A stretch of DNA of 64,000 nt from Undaria pinnatifida (GCA_012845835.1 JABAKD010000025.1:2135001-2199000); one strand, 5' to 3'. Positions 51,801-62,499 are shown, numbered from the stretch's first letter. The notes: generated by a model from the sequence alone, not told the origin. Numbers and translations: made by a program.

Positions 51801-53029
51801 ACATACCAGGTGCTGGTCAGGGGTGCAGCAGGTGCAGCGCGGCCCAGCCGTGGAAACAGCGGTAGCAATACAGGAGCGGCAGCAGTAGTAGAGAGAGACT
51901 CGTACGGCAGGAGTATAGGAGAACAGGGATACAACAGGGACACAACACATACAACAGTAGTGTCATTGATCGAAATCCACTTGGAAGAACAGCACACAAC
52001 AACGTGGTGAGAGCGTGTTGTGACAACATAGACAGAAGATGGGTAGAGAAGAAATAAAAGGTAGGGGGCATGCAGAAGCGTTGTCGTATAGAGATGCCGA
52101 ACGAGCGGGTTAACGCAGAGATTCACGAGAAAGAAGATGTTTGCGACACCATGACGCTGACCGCGAACAAACAGTTAGGCGAGCCCCGGGCGTATGAGTA
52201 GCACGGGGATGGGATCTGTTACCTGAAGCCATGCACTACCTCAAGAGCCACGAGACAAGGAAAACATAAATAAATAGAGGCGACCGTGGCGGGAGAGTTG
52301 ATGACGGTTAACTTTTACCACGAGCAGCGAGGGGGGCTGTCACTGCCGTGGAAGCAATTTAGGATTAACGAAGTGAAGAAAGGATTCAAGAGGGCGCCTG
52401 AGAAATCGGAGAACCTTGCGCGTGTGAGGAGGCCGCTGACTGACGTGGGAGGTGTTCAGAGAGATAAAGAAAACATCGGTGAGTGGGGGATAGGGGGGGA
52501 ATCGAGTGGATGGGACAGCCCTTGACGAATCGCTGATGTTGAGGGCCGCGGAGATGTTCGCGAAGGAAGGCGGGAGGCTGCACGAGGGTTTGCTGCTTGA
52601 GGAGGGGAAATTTAGCATTTTTCTAAAAAGAGGTGCAGTTGTGGGCCGGGAAAAAGCAAGGCAGTGCTCAGATACGGTGGATGTACACTTCAATGGGGTA
52701 AAGAGAACCAGGAGCGGGGGAAGACGGAGGGTATGTAAGGGAAAGAGACGTTTTGCTTGAGGAGCGGACTGGATAGAGTGGGGAGGAAGCAGAGGGAGCA
52801 TGGGAGGGGGGTGGGGGAGGGGGGGCTGGTTCCGGAGGAATGCGCGCCGCCCTCCGAAAGGATAGGGGGAGCGACAAGACCAGCGGAGATGGAAGCACAG
52901 TCATGGGTTATCCAAAGAAAAAGGAAGGAAGTGGGCGTCGCAGACATTTAGGGGGTAGGTGAGGTTTACCATGGAATATCCCCTTTGGGTGCCCAGGGTT
53001 CTTGTAGATAGTAGGAAGAAAAGGAGACC

Positions 53030-53285
53030 CTAGTAGACAGACGGGGCAAGCGACCAGATGGGGTGGAGAGAGGGAGAGTAACGGTAGGAGCAACCATGGA
53101 ACGCGGCTTCTGAATGGGCTTCCGGTTGTCGAGGTAATGGGTCGGGAAAAGAGGGCAGGTCAGCCACGTACAATAGCCAGGACACGGAACGGGGGGGCAG
53201 GGAAAACGGAACGAGAGAAAACCGCCGGTTTCCACCCCCCTCGCCTGGGGAGTACGCTATGATTTTAATGAACACGCAAAATTTC
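53030..53285 (+). repeat. Repeat 'Q', copy 1, joined to 'P' copy 2
   Basis: TTCCGGTTGTCGAGGTAATG, CAATAGCCAGGACACGGAAC, CCGCCGGTTTCCACCCCCCT, GGGGAGTACGCTATGAT. Same order as 53735-53920 (CATCCGGTTGTTGAGGTTAT, CAATAGCCGGGATAGGGAAC, CCGCCAGTTTGAACCCCCCT, GGGGAGAACGCCATGAT). Confidence 0.6.
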
Positions 53286-53289
53286 GTGA

Positions 53290-53610
53290 AGAGGAGACCG
53301 AAATATAAGAATGTCAGAATAGTCTGAAGTTTAGCGGACGAAATGTCGGAGAACAGGGTAGTAGGGGAGGTGTGGTTCCAGGAGAGAGAACGATGGGAAA
53401 ATAAGGGAGTCTCGGCAGCATCAGCATAGTACAGCAGCAGCACAGCAGCAGCGAGTATCGCACTCGACAACCGGTAGATGTACAAGGAAGAAGCGCCCAC
53501 GCAGCAAAGACAGAAGCAGCAGTAGTAGCAGTAGGGAGAATATCGACGGCAGGAGCATAAGGAGTAGAGAGACCGCCCGGGGAAGAAACTGATCGCGATC
53601 TCCCACCCAC
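53290..53610 (+). repeat. Purine-rich repeat 'P', copy 2
   Basis: Same landmarks as copy 1, immediately after Q copy 1. P and Q together make one longer unit that has been duplicated in direct orientation. The 52.1-53.0 kb interval between copies has a coding-like frame that I could not confirm. Confidence 0.65.
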
Positions 53611-53679
53611 CCACCCGATTGCTTCACGAGCAGGAGGGCTAAAGCGTGGAGGGGAGGTGGGGGGGGGAGAGGAGAAAGG

Positions 53680-53960
53680 GAAGGAACGGGGGATTAATTC
53701 CTTCTTGCTCGTGTTTTGGTTTCTTCGGGGAGGGGGAGGTGAGGGGCATCCGGTTGTTGAGGTTATAGTCGGGAGTCATGGGCAGGTTGGCGCACAATAG
53801 CCGGGATAGGGAACGGGGGAGGGAGGGGGGGGGGGGGGGGGGAACGGGACGAGGGAGAGCCGCCAGTTTGAACCCCCCTCCCCCGGGGAGAACGCCATGA
53901 TCACATTATTGAGAAATTCACATATATTCGTATGAAGAGGAGATCAAACAACACACTGGG
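53680..53960 (+). repeat. Repeat 'Q', copy 2
   Basis: Second Q copy, about 620 bases after the first, interrupted by a G-run at 53821-53842. 53960-54180 has nothing I recognise. Confidence 0.55.
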
Positions 53961-54185
53961 TCGTTTTGCGTTGTCATGACGCACAGCTCTGCCAAATATC
54001 GTTTCCCAACTCTAACAAACCGGCGTGCAAAAGTGCGAAGACGAAAATGTTACAGCTTTCGCTTGAACCAGATCGCAATACGTAGTTGTACCAGAGATTT
54101 TGCAATGTAGGACCCCTGCAGCCGTTCGTCGCATACGTGCTCTAACGATTTTTTTTTGCGTCGTTGTTGTAATTCTATCAAGTAA

Positions 54186-54465
54186 CGTTGTTGTTGTTGT
54201 TTCTCACATTAACTCTTGTAAAAAAGCTAGAGTCCGTGGTCACACAAAGGTGCTTGAGCCCTAGGAAGATCCGAAAAACCAAGTGAAATCAAAATTCGTC
54301 AGGGAAATACTACGCTTTCCCGCCTAAAAACGCACGGTACGGAAAAAGGCGCACAAGTGAAAAGGTCAAATGCGCGAACTGAACTCACATGGCCGCGGGT
54401 ATCCACCCAACTACAGCATAGAGTTTCCCCGTCCCCACCACTACCCAACTCGCGGCTAAAACGTA
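54186..54465 (-). mobile_element. SINE-like 'A', 5'-truncated copy
   Basis: (GTT)n, CTCACATTAACTCTTG, GAGTCCGTGGTCACACAAAG, AAACGCACGGTACGGAAAAA, CATGGCCGCGGGTATCCACC; stops at CAACTCGCGGCTAAAACG. Confidence 0.7.
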
Positions 54466-54474
54466 AACTCGGAA

Positions 54475-54775
54475 AGATGGCATTCCGGGTGGCTATCTCC
54501 ACCGAACCTGACCCTCAGGGGACAGGCCGGGTCGACATACACACGCATCCGTATATAACGGCAGCTTGCGCTGCCGGGGTCGCAACGAAGACCACTGATA
54601 GGGACAGCTTACGCTATACCTACAATGGGAACCGAAGGGTGCGCCAGCTAGCGTTGGGCTGCGAAAGCAACTGAGTTAAATCGACACACGACGCGTATGA
54701 AAATACGTGGAAGTGTGGTGAGCTAAGCTTTATTTTTCCCCATCCGCCGGAGGATAAAATAAATAAAAAAATAAA
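54475..54775 (+). repeat. Poly(A)-ended repeat 'C', longest copy
   Basis: Longest version: GGCTATCTCCACCGAACC, GACAGGCCGGGTCGACATAC, AACGGCAGCTTGCGCTGCCG (hairpin), ACAGCTTACGCTATACCTAC, then the common part and an A-rich tail. No open frame of note. Confidence 0.7.
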
Positions 54776-54904
54776 AAAAGTATGCCTGCGCCGCTGTTCT
54801 CCACGTATGTCGTACATACAGCAGGCAGTACCCGTACTAAACAGGTAATATTCATATATGAAAACCATGAAATTCGAGGCATATTTTGACAGTTCATATG
54901 AGTA

Positions 54905-54980
54905 TTACGTATCACACACGGACAGCTTGCAAAAATGAGTTTCGACAAAATATTCTATCTCACTGCTGGAGTGTATTTTA
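54905..54980 (-). repeat. S1 module, head-to-head with the next copy
   Basis: CACACGGACAGCTTGCAAAA to CTCACTGCTGGAGTGTATTT. About 55 AT-rich bases separate it from the plus-strand S1 at 55037. Confidence 0.65.
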
Positions 54981-55034
54981 ATTTGTTTATATAATCATTA
55001 TTTTTCATGTTGATTATTTTATTAAAAAAATATC

Positions 55035-55830
55035 AAATACACTCTATCTAGCTGTGAGATCGAATATTTTGTCGAAACTCTTCTTCGCAAGCTGTGTGTC
55101 ATACTCCGATCGCGCGTATTACGGGTTGCATGGGTTGTGTGTCCTCATTATGAAGGATATAGGTCGGCGACTCCCCTTGCAACTACAGAGTAGCTATCAG
55201 GGTCAACAGGATGATGTTGGGCGGTCTGTGCGCAGAAAGTATAAAACCCGTTTCTGAGGGGGACGAAATCTAACAGCTGTGGAAAGAAACGCATCAGTTT
55301 ATCAAGTGAATCCTGTAAGTCGAATAACCGGTGCGGGGAGGGCGGAGTTTTGAAGGACGTGGGGGCCTGATTTTGATCAAAAGGGGGGAAGGGACAGTTA
55401 GTTGGGGCAGGTCAATTTGTGCGTGGAAACGGTATAACCTTCTTGTGGGGGAGGCGAGTGAATGTGGGGGGCGGGCGGGCGGGGCGGGGGGGAAGATCTT
55501 TAAGTCGCGTAGATGTAGGGGTTTGTCATACGCGTGGTGCTAGGTCTAGGCGATAGTTCGGGTGGTGGGGAAGGAGGGGGCGTTGGGAGCGGGGGAGGGT
55601 GGGAATAGCAGCAGCGGCATGGACGGCTCTTAAACGATAATGAGGTGATATCCAGGGCGTGGAAGTGTTTATTTCTCAGGCGGATTTCGATATTGGGTGG
55701 GGCGTTTGAGGACGGGAAAGTGAGGAAAAAAAAGGGGGGGGGGGTGAGGGTTTTCAAGAGGTTTAGGTCACATAAAGTATTAAAGTACACTCCAGCTATG
55801 AGATCAATGATAACTATGTAGTGGCTTGCC
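55035..55830 (+). mobile_element. Modular G-tract repeat, arm S1-S6
   Basis: S1 has a small internal duplication (ACACTCTATCTAGCTGTGAG). S2 to TTTTGATCAAAAGGGGGG, short S3, S4 (55505-55590), S5 (55615-55710), S6 (GAGGTTTAGGTCACATAAAG) and the start of a second S1-like block (TACACTCCAGCTATGAGATC), then cut. Confidence 0.75.
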
Positions 55831-55894
55831 ACGCGCTAATATTATACCGGAACGTAAAGTAGGCACGAGTGAATTGTTGCGCTGGCGCACCTGA

Positions 55895-55985
55895 GTGTTG
55901 CCCTTACATGAAACGTTCTTTCTACCCAACGTCATCAGTACGCCCAGAAGAGTCCGTGCCGATTCTTCGTCTTACCAGATCCTCC
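55895..55985 (-). repeat. Interspersed repeat 'G', end fragment
   Basis: CAGTACGCCCAGAAGAGTCC and GTGCCGATTCTTCGTCTTAC resemble the reverse complement of the TCAGCACGGACTCTGGGTGT end of repeat G. 56000-56630 has no recognisable gene; TTATGTGGTCACAGACC near 56170 is one more isolated signature. Confidence 0.4.
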
Positions 55986-56639
55986 TAAAAATAATAGAGA
56001 GATACAGCAGGGGGTACCTTGAGGGTCCCTTGGCGCTTTTTCGACAACATGGCTCACATACTCTTTAAATCATTTATACCGTAGCTCTGACCCTAACCCA
56101 ATGAAACGCAAGAACCAACCAATGTACGGTGAAACCCAATTTTTGAGGGAGGGAAGGAGGGATGAATTATGTGGTCACAGACCAAAACAGTTACGCACAC
56201 ACCTCGATGAGATGCGCATATATGTCATACCACTAGTATAAGTCATGCACACCTACCTATATCTTACTCTCGCTCTAGTGTGCAAGGTTAACTTGTTGTG
56301 TAGTCTGCCAAACAAAGGAAAAGAGTGGGAAGGTGACCGCTCCGGCGCGAACAAAAATTTATACGAGGTACACCCTTCGAGGTGTAGGTAACCCACGCAC
56401 CCCTACCCAAAGTACTGAAATAGAATTTATTGTGTATGTACAAACCCTCTTTGATATTCGATCAAGATAAGTTAGGGCTTAGCCTTCTGGTCGGGTCGGG
56501 ACCTGGTACGCCAGGAATAGTATCGGTACACTACAAGTACTACTGCTTTTATGTTGTTAAAAATTGTTCCAAAAATATATTTTTATATGCACCCCTATTT
56601 GGTGTACTACTGCACAGCTGTAGCAGTAGTAGCGTACAG

Positions 56640-57000
56640 ATATTGTTGCAGTTCTCACATTAACTCGCAGAATCCAGTCCGTCGTCACAGGACAGGCTCC
56701 AGTCACTTGTCCTGCGGAATGCCCCAGGCAGGGAAAAAGACAAACCAAAGGTGGAACACGCATATATCACAGCTGACTCCGTTCATGCCTCCACCAGAAA
56801 CTCATGAAAGATGAAATCGGGAGTTAGCCTATGATGTGCCAGGTCCATACTGGTGCACATACGTCTCACTACTCGCGCCTGGAAAACCGACTATACCGCT
56901 TGCCACCCAAGAAAGACCTCCACGTACCAGGTATGTACTACACGTATTACCCATCACTACGCATACGCACGTCAGTCGCAAGTCAATACTCGTAGGAAAA
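56640..57000 (-). mobile_element. SINE-like 'B', full-length inverted copy
   Basis: GTTCTCACATTAACTCGCAG, CCGTCGTCACAGGACAGGCT, TCATGCCTCCACCAGAAACT, CTATACCGCTTGCCACCC, ACGCATACGCACGTCAGTCG. Contains an extra TACCAGGTA at 56925-56933 that the other two full copies lack at that position. Confidence 0.7.
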
Positions 57001-57181
57001 AAAAACAAACAAAAATCGAGCTGGTACCAGGTCCCAACCCGACCAGAAGGCTAAGCCCTAACTAACCTAGCTAGAATATCATAGGAGGTGGGATCAGGGT
57101 GTGTACAAATCAAATTCTGATTTAGTACCTTGGCTAGGGGTGCATGGCTTATGCATGTACACCTCTAAGGGTCGCTAAGGG

Positions 57182-58683
57182 TGTAAAAAGGTGATACGCG
57201 AGGAGAAATATCGGACTGAGTGTGGCAATTATCGTGGCGTCTCCCTCGTGGCTCATGCCGGCAAAGTACTCCTCAAAGTCGTCGCGGATCGCCTGAGTGA
57301 CTATTATTGCGAACGCGAGACAATTCTGCCGAGGGAACAGTGTGGGTTCAAAGCCGAACGCTCGACGGTTGACGTGATGTTCACAGTAGGACGACTGCAG
57401 GAACTGGCGCGGAAGAAGGACACCGCCTCGTACATACATGTGTTTTATCGACCTCACCAAAGCATACGACTCCGTCGACCGAACCCTTCTGTGGGATGTC
57501 CTTGCTCGTTTTGGCGTGCCACCGAGAATGCTCGCCGTCATCCGCCAATTCCACGACGATATTCAAGCATGCGTGCGGCTGGATGATGGAGAATGCTCGG
57601 ATAAGTTCGACGTGGGGCAAGGTCTCAGGCAAGGATGCGTGCTCGCGCCACTGCTGTTCAACATGTTTTTCACGGGTGTGGCCGAGAAACGCTTCCTCGC
57701 TGATGCAGCCATCACGGACAACATGGTACAGCTCCAACGAAAAGAGGAAGGCGAGAAGAAGGGCGCTCCACGCACAGGGAAAGTCGACGGACGGAGGGGG
57801 AAGAAGGGGGGGGAGGTGCAGAGATTGTGGGGTATGCTGTACGCGGGCGATGTGGGCATCGTATCGCGGTCATCAGAAGGGCTGGAGAGGACTATGACGG
57901 TGATCGTGACTGCGAGCTCGTCGTTCGGGCTTACAGTATCCGAGGCAAAAATAGATAATGTGCCTGGAAACCAAAGGCGGGTGGAAGGTGTCCTTCACAA
58001 TCAATGCAGCCGGCCAGGTATTCAAACAAACAAACGAGTTTGTGTACTTGGACGGGGCTATCACCGCAGACACGGACCTTAGTATTGAAATATCGCGGCG
58101 TCTTCAGAGGGCCTGGGCGTACTTCCAGCGGTACAAGATGGAAATCTATGATCACCCGGGTGTGCGCTTACGGTTGAATGGGCGGTTGCTGAAAGCAGAG
58201 GTGGTCGAGACACTGCTGTACGGTTGCATGACGTGGAGCCCGAAGAAGCCTGACTATGACAGGCTACGACGGGTTCACCACTCCATTCTCCTCCGATGCC
58301 TCGAATGGTGGAAACGGAATCGCGACGACCGCATCCTATCGTATGCCGACGCGCTTGCCAGGACAGCTTCAGATAGCATAGAGGCGATAGTGCGCAAACG
58401 GAGAACGTTTAATACAAATATTTCAAGGACGTCAGCCGTGATTTTGTATGCGAGTTTCGTAGCACGAATGGGGGGAAAGCGTCTGCCACAGAGGGTGATG
58501 TTTGGGGAGTTTGTTGGTGGTAAGGGCTACTCAAGGGGGCAAGAGAAAGACTGGATGGCTCATCTGAAGAAAGATTTGTCGGTCTTTGGAATGAAATTCG
58601 AAGGGTGGCAAAAGGCTGCTCAGAAGGCTGGCATATGTGTTCGACGAGTAGAGGAGGGAGCCCAGTTGTTCATGCGGAATTGA
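57182..58683 (+). pseudogene. LINE-type reverse transcriptase, 5'-truncated and broken
   Basis: Three frames in order. Frame 1 (57191 to about 57435): [19 protein letters not shown] and [20 protein letters not shown], the first RT blocks. Frame 2 (about 57430-57955): [20 protein letters not shown] with the first catalytic Asp, [20 protein letters not shown], then [12 protein letters not shown], where the active YADD box reads YAGD. Frame 3 (57958-58683): [56 protein letters not shown], the C-terminal region of such LINEs, ending TGA at 58681-58683. No endonuclease domain remains, since it starts in mid-polyprotein, as with 5' truncation. Two frameshifts and a mutated active site make it inactive. 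Confidence 0.8.
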
Positions 58684-59164
58684 AATGAACCTGGAGAGAC
58701 GCAAAGCTGCAGGGCGGCGCGCAAAGACTGCGGCAGCGCCATCTACCGTCGGCATCCCTAAGCGGCCGGGGGGAGGGGGGACGGGGGGGGGGGCGGGGGT
58801 GGCAGGGGGGGGGGGGGGGGAGGGGGAACGGGGGGAGGGGGGACGGGGGGGTGTCATGCCCGAGAGACTGAAGTCCGGGTTTGGGCACCATCGTCTTGAA
58901 AGTTGTGGGCCTTCTAATCGCCATCACAAGATAGCATTAGACCGCCCTGACTTCTTCGCCATGTTGCGTTGTCTCCCCAGTGCCATTGACGATTTACTTG
59001 ATACCCTCTATGAGCCCTATGCCGCCCTTAGCCAGTTCCTAGGGTCTGCAAGTATGACATTTTTTTTCTTCTCTTTACATTTTTTTTTTCTTTTCTTTAT
59101 ATTTTTTCTTTTATTTTCTTAATTTTCCCTCTATGCTTCCTCTTCTTCTGGTCTTGTTTTTTTT
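58684..59164 (+). other. LINE 3' region with G-tracts
   Basis: After the stop come a G-run-rich block (58768-58852), then a conserved-looking segment (AAGTCCGGGTTTGGGCACCA, CCCTATGCCGCCCTTAGCCA) and a long T/C-rich stretch. It does not carry the TGTGACCAC signature of the SINEs, so this LINE is not their obvious partner. Confidence 0.4.
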
Positions 59165-59345
59165 GTTTGTTTTTTGTTATTTTTATATCCTCCGGCGGAT
59201 GGGGAAAAATAAAGCTTTAGCTCTCACCACACTTCCACGTATTTTCATACGCGTCGTGTGTCGATTTAACTCAGTTGCTTTCGCAGCCCAACGCTAGCTG
59301 GCGCACCCTTCGAGTCCCATTGTAGGTATAGCGTAAGCTGTTACT
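59165..59345 (-). repeat. Poly(A)-ended repeat 'C', copy 5
   Basis: T-rich start, TATCCTCCGGCGGATGG, the common body, AACGCTAGCTGGCGCACCCT and TTGTAGGTATAGCGTAAGCT. Inverted relative to copies 2-4. Confidence 0.65.
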
Positions 59346-59461
59346 TGTCTATTTCTTGCTTTTCTTGTCTTTTTCTTTTCTTTCCTTTCCTTTTTCCTTT
59401 TGTTTCGCTTTTCTCTCTTTTCTTTCTTTTCATGTATCTTCTTTTTTTCTCTTTATTTTCT

Positions 59462-59820
59462 TCTCTCCAATTGACTGCGTCTGTCGTGCGTATGCGTAGT
59501 GAGAATACGACTACGTGTAATATATACTTAGTACGTGGTAGACTTTTTTGGGTGGCAAGCGGTATAGTCGGTTTCTTCAGGCGTGAGCAATGAGACGTAT
59601 GCACCGGTATGGGCCTGGCACATCGTGGACTGACTCCCGAAATCATTCTTATATGTTTCTGGTGGAGGCATGAATTGCGTCAGCTGTGATTTATGCGTGT
59701 ACCACCTTTGGTTTGTTTGTGTTTTTCTGTGGGGTATTCCTCAGCTCCAGAGTGACTGGAGTCTGTCCTGTGACGGCGGACTTGATTCTTCGAGTTAATG
59801 TGAGAACAGCAACAACAACA
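59462..59820 (+). mobile_element. SINE-like 'B', full-length copy
   Basis: Starts GACTGCGTCTGTCGTGCGTA after a CAATT, with the same body as 21172-21528, ending GTCTGTCCTGTGACGGCGGA, TTCGAGTTAATGTGAGAACA and CAA repeats. The signature is changed to TGTGACGGC here. Confidence 0.75.
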
Positions 59821-60270
59821 GACCTTCGTTCCACTTGGTAAGGCATGCTGCGAGGCATGCCTTAGCAAGCTTGTACATAGCGAGGGGGCGGGGCGGGGTT
59901 CTGGCGGGTGTAAGGCCGGACTCACCCTCAAGGAGTGATACCTTCTTGCTGCTGCGTGTGGCCGCGAGACCTGGGAGTGGCGGTAGAGCTGGGTCGCACA
60001 TGGTGCGTTAGGCATGGTCACATAAGATTCGCGCGTCTTTCTAAGCAACAGCGGCGGAGCAGCAATGCTCAATCGGGATGCTCGTTTGCGGAGGCAGGTG
60101 CCACCACGAGCCACACTACGGCGCAGTCTTGGTTGGAGTGGAGGGAACTGCGCCGGCTGGAGGCTGGATTCGACGACGAAGGAAGAGGGCGGTTGAGCGT
60201 CGACGGGCGGGGAAGACACGGATTGAATTCTCCCTGAACGATAAATTTTGTTTTTCATATCAGAACCGCA
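59821..60270. other. Unassigned GC-rich stretch
   Basis: Frames are open on both strands, with Arg-rich peptides and no known motif. AGGCATGCTGCGAGGCATGC is a short direct repeat at 59842. Confidence 0.3.
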
Positions 60271-60274
60271 AGCT

Positions 60275-61745
60275 GCGGGCGGAGTGTTCGAGAGGGGTGA
60301 GGGTGGGGTGGGGGTGTGGAGGAGTGGGGGGGAGATGGGGGGGAGGGGGGCGAAAGGGCTTTAGGTCGCATAGAAGCAGGGGTTCGCTATACGCGTGGTG
60401 CTAGGTCTGGGCGATGGTGCGGTTGGTGGGGAAGGAGGGGGCGTTCGGGGCGGGGGTGGGTGGGAATTGCGGTAGCGGCATGGATGGCTCTAGAAAGATA
60501 TTGAGGTGATATCCGGTGCGTGGAAGTGTTTATTACTGTGGCGGATTTCGATATTAGATGGGGCGTTTGAGCAAGAGAGAGCGGGAAAGGGGGGGGAGGG
60601 CGAGGGGAGGATTTTCAAGAGGTTTAGGTCACATAGGATATGAAAAAACACTCCACCTGTGAGAAAAAAATTGGTCGAAACTCATATTTGCAAGATTGTG
60701 TTGTGATACTCCGATCGCGCGTATTAATCACATATGTAGGAGCTTGCTATACGCGTGGCGCTAGGTCTATGCGATCGTGCGGGTGGTGGGGAAGGAGGGG
60801 GCGTTGGAGGGGGGGGGGGGGATTACTGAAAGCTACGTCATGGATGGATAGAAAGATAAGGACGTGTTATCAATTGCGTAGAAGTGATTATTACTCTGGC
60901 CGATTTCAACTGTAAGTGGGGCGTTTGAACAAACTGGGCGGGAAAAAAAACGGAGGCGGGGTAGGGGGGGGGGGGGGGGGTGGGAGGGCGGAAATAAGTT
61001 GGAGCTACGTACTTCGTTAGTTATACTTCGCTTGGCATACGTTGGGAGGCGATCATTCAGACGGTAAGAACGAAATACCCTACGCAATAGGTTGGTAGTG
61101 TGGTTTGCCGCAATTCCAACATATCTGCCTGTATTTCCTTTTCACATTATCGTTGTCATGGTCCAATTTCTGGGAAATCTCTATGATGTTTCGAAAATAC
61201 TTTCAAAGACATTTTTAATTATCGACTTATAGCTGAAGTTATAAAAACAAAAAACGCGAAAAAAACGTCGACTATGTAGCCCACTGACAAGAACAAGCTA
61301 GTCGATTCGTTTGGGACAGTATGTGTAGCTAACCATCCCGCTGGGAATTCATATCGAAACACGACCCCTCCCCCCCCCCCCCCCCCTCTCCCCCGCTCCC
61401 TCTTGTTCAAACCCAGCCCCCCACGCCCTTAAAAACTCCGCCCTCCCCTCACCGGTTATACGACTTATCGGATACACTTGATAATCTGATGCATTTCCTT
61501 CCACACACATCTGACAGATTTTGTCCCCCTCAAGAACGTGTTTTAAAGTTTCCGCGCAGAGACTGACTAACATCACCCTGTTGACCCTTGTACAATCTAC
61601 ACTGTACTATAGTTCCAAGCGGAGTCGCCGACCTTTGTAATAAATGAGGACACACCCAGTAATACGCGCGATCGGAGTATCAAACACAGCTTGCAAAGAT
61701 GAGTTTCGACAAAATATTCGATCTCACAGCTGGTGAAGTGTTTTT
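60275..61745. mobile_element. Fold-back copy lacking the left head
   Basis: Begins inside S3 (GGAGTGTTCGAGAGGGGTGA), then S4 (60360-60450), S5 (60478-60565), S6, an S1-like start at 60648, S4 and S5 variants, the tail block also found at 31.7 kb (GGCATACGTTGGGAGGCGAT), a unique link (61150-61365), then inverted S2 and S1 ending at 61735. The right arm (61366-61745) is intact but short. Confidence 0.65.
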
Positions 61746-62499
61746 TCATTTCTAGATTATACCTATTATAGATACCGGCTAGGCCGGCCAAAAACCGGGC
61801 AATGTTTCAGAAAGCTTTGCCGCCGCCGCTTTTACTAATAATTAGGACTTTCAAAATTGGAAGCGCTACCCCTGACACCACATTGCACATACATGCAAAA
61901 AAATAGAGGCATATGAAAACTTTTAATACTTTGATTTTCCGCCTCGATCTCGAGAGACCAAGATGTCCGCGAAAACTCGAAGGCACCAACTCTTCCACAC
62001 TAAAACAGTATATTATAAATCTTTGTTCCCGATCAAGGTGAAACTTGGTGGACACCACGTCGTATGCTGAAGATTCTTTAAGAACATGGTCGATATAAGT
62101 TTCATTGCCCAATTCGCCACCCAACAACGAGAGATATTACCAAGAATCGATTCCGTGTACCTGGTGGTATCCGACAAAAAGGGATAAAAGTAAAAATGTC
62201 TCTGTGCCCAACGCATTTCATGGATTTCGGACATGAAATTTCGACACGTAATTTAGAGCAAGCTTGAAAAAAACTACTGCTGGAAATCGCAAAAAAAGAA
62301 AAAAAAATGACGAAATACAGGCGATACAGGCGGCCAAATCCATGATAATAGAAAAAACAGCCAAATAAATGGTGTGTTGATGAGCGTGCTCTGAATCGCG
62401 TGTCATAAATTCAGGTCCGAACTCCACAAACTGGGCGGGGCACGGCGACATTGGTTTCTTCACGGCGTCTTAGCCGGCCCAGTTAGTAGTAGTAGACGT
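61746..62499. other. AT-rich, gene-free
   Basis: Minus-strand frames (for example TTRYTESILGNISRCWVANW near 62160) are open but match nothing I know and lack codon bias. Confidence 0.3.

Noticed and set aside
51083-52126. 347-codon minus-strand frame, the second longest in the window
   Set aside because: Leu/Ser/Tyr-rich low complexity over the purine-rich P repeat; the second P copy does not keep it as a unit. No motif.
52286-52760. Possible two-exon gene (donor GT at 52479, acceptor AG at 52517-52518)
   Set aside because: The 40-base intron would be unusually short and the predicted peptide matches nothing I know. Kept only as an RNA-seq target.
53290-53610. LTRs of a retrotransposon (P repeats 1.8 kb apart)
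   Set aside because: No TG...CA ends, no primer-binding site, no Gag or Pol between, and the Q repeat pattern fits tandem duplication better.
58768-58852. Telomere-like or switch-like G-rich block
   Set aside because: Plain G homopolymer with scattered A and C; no regular telomeric unit.
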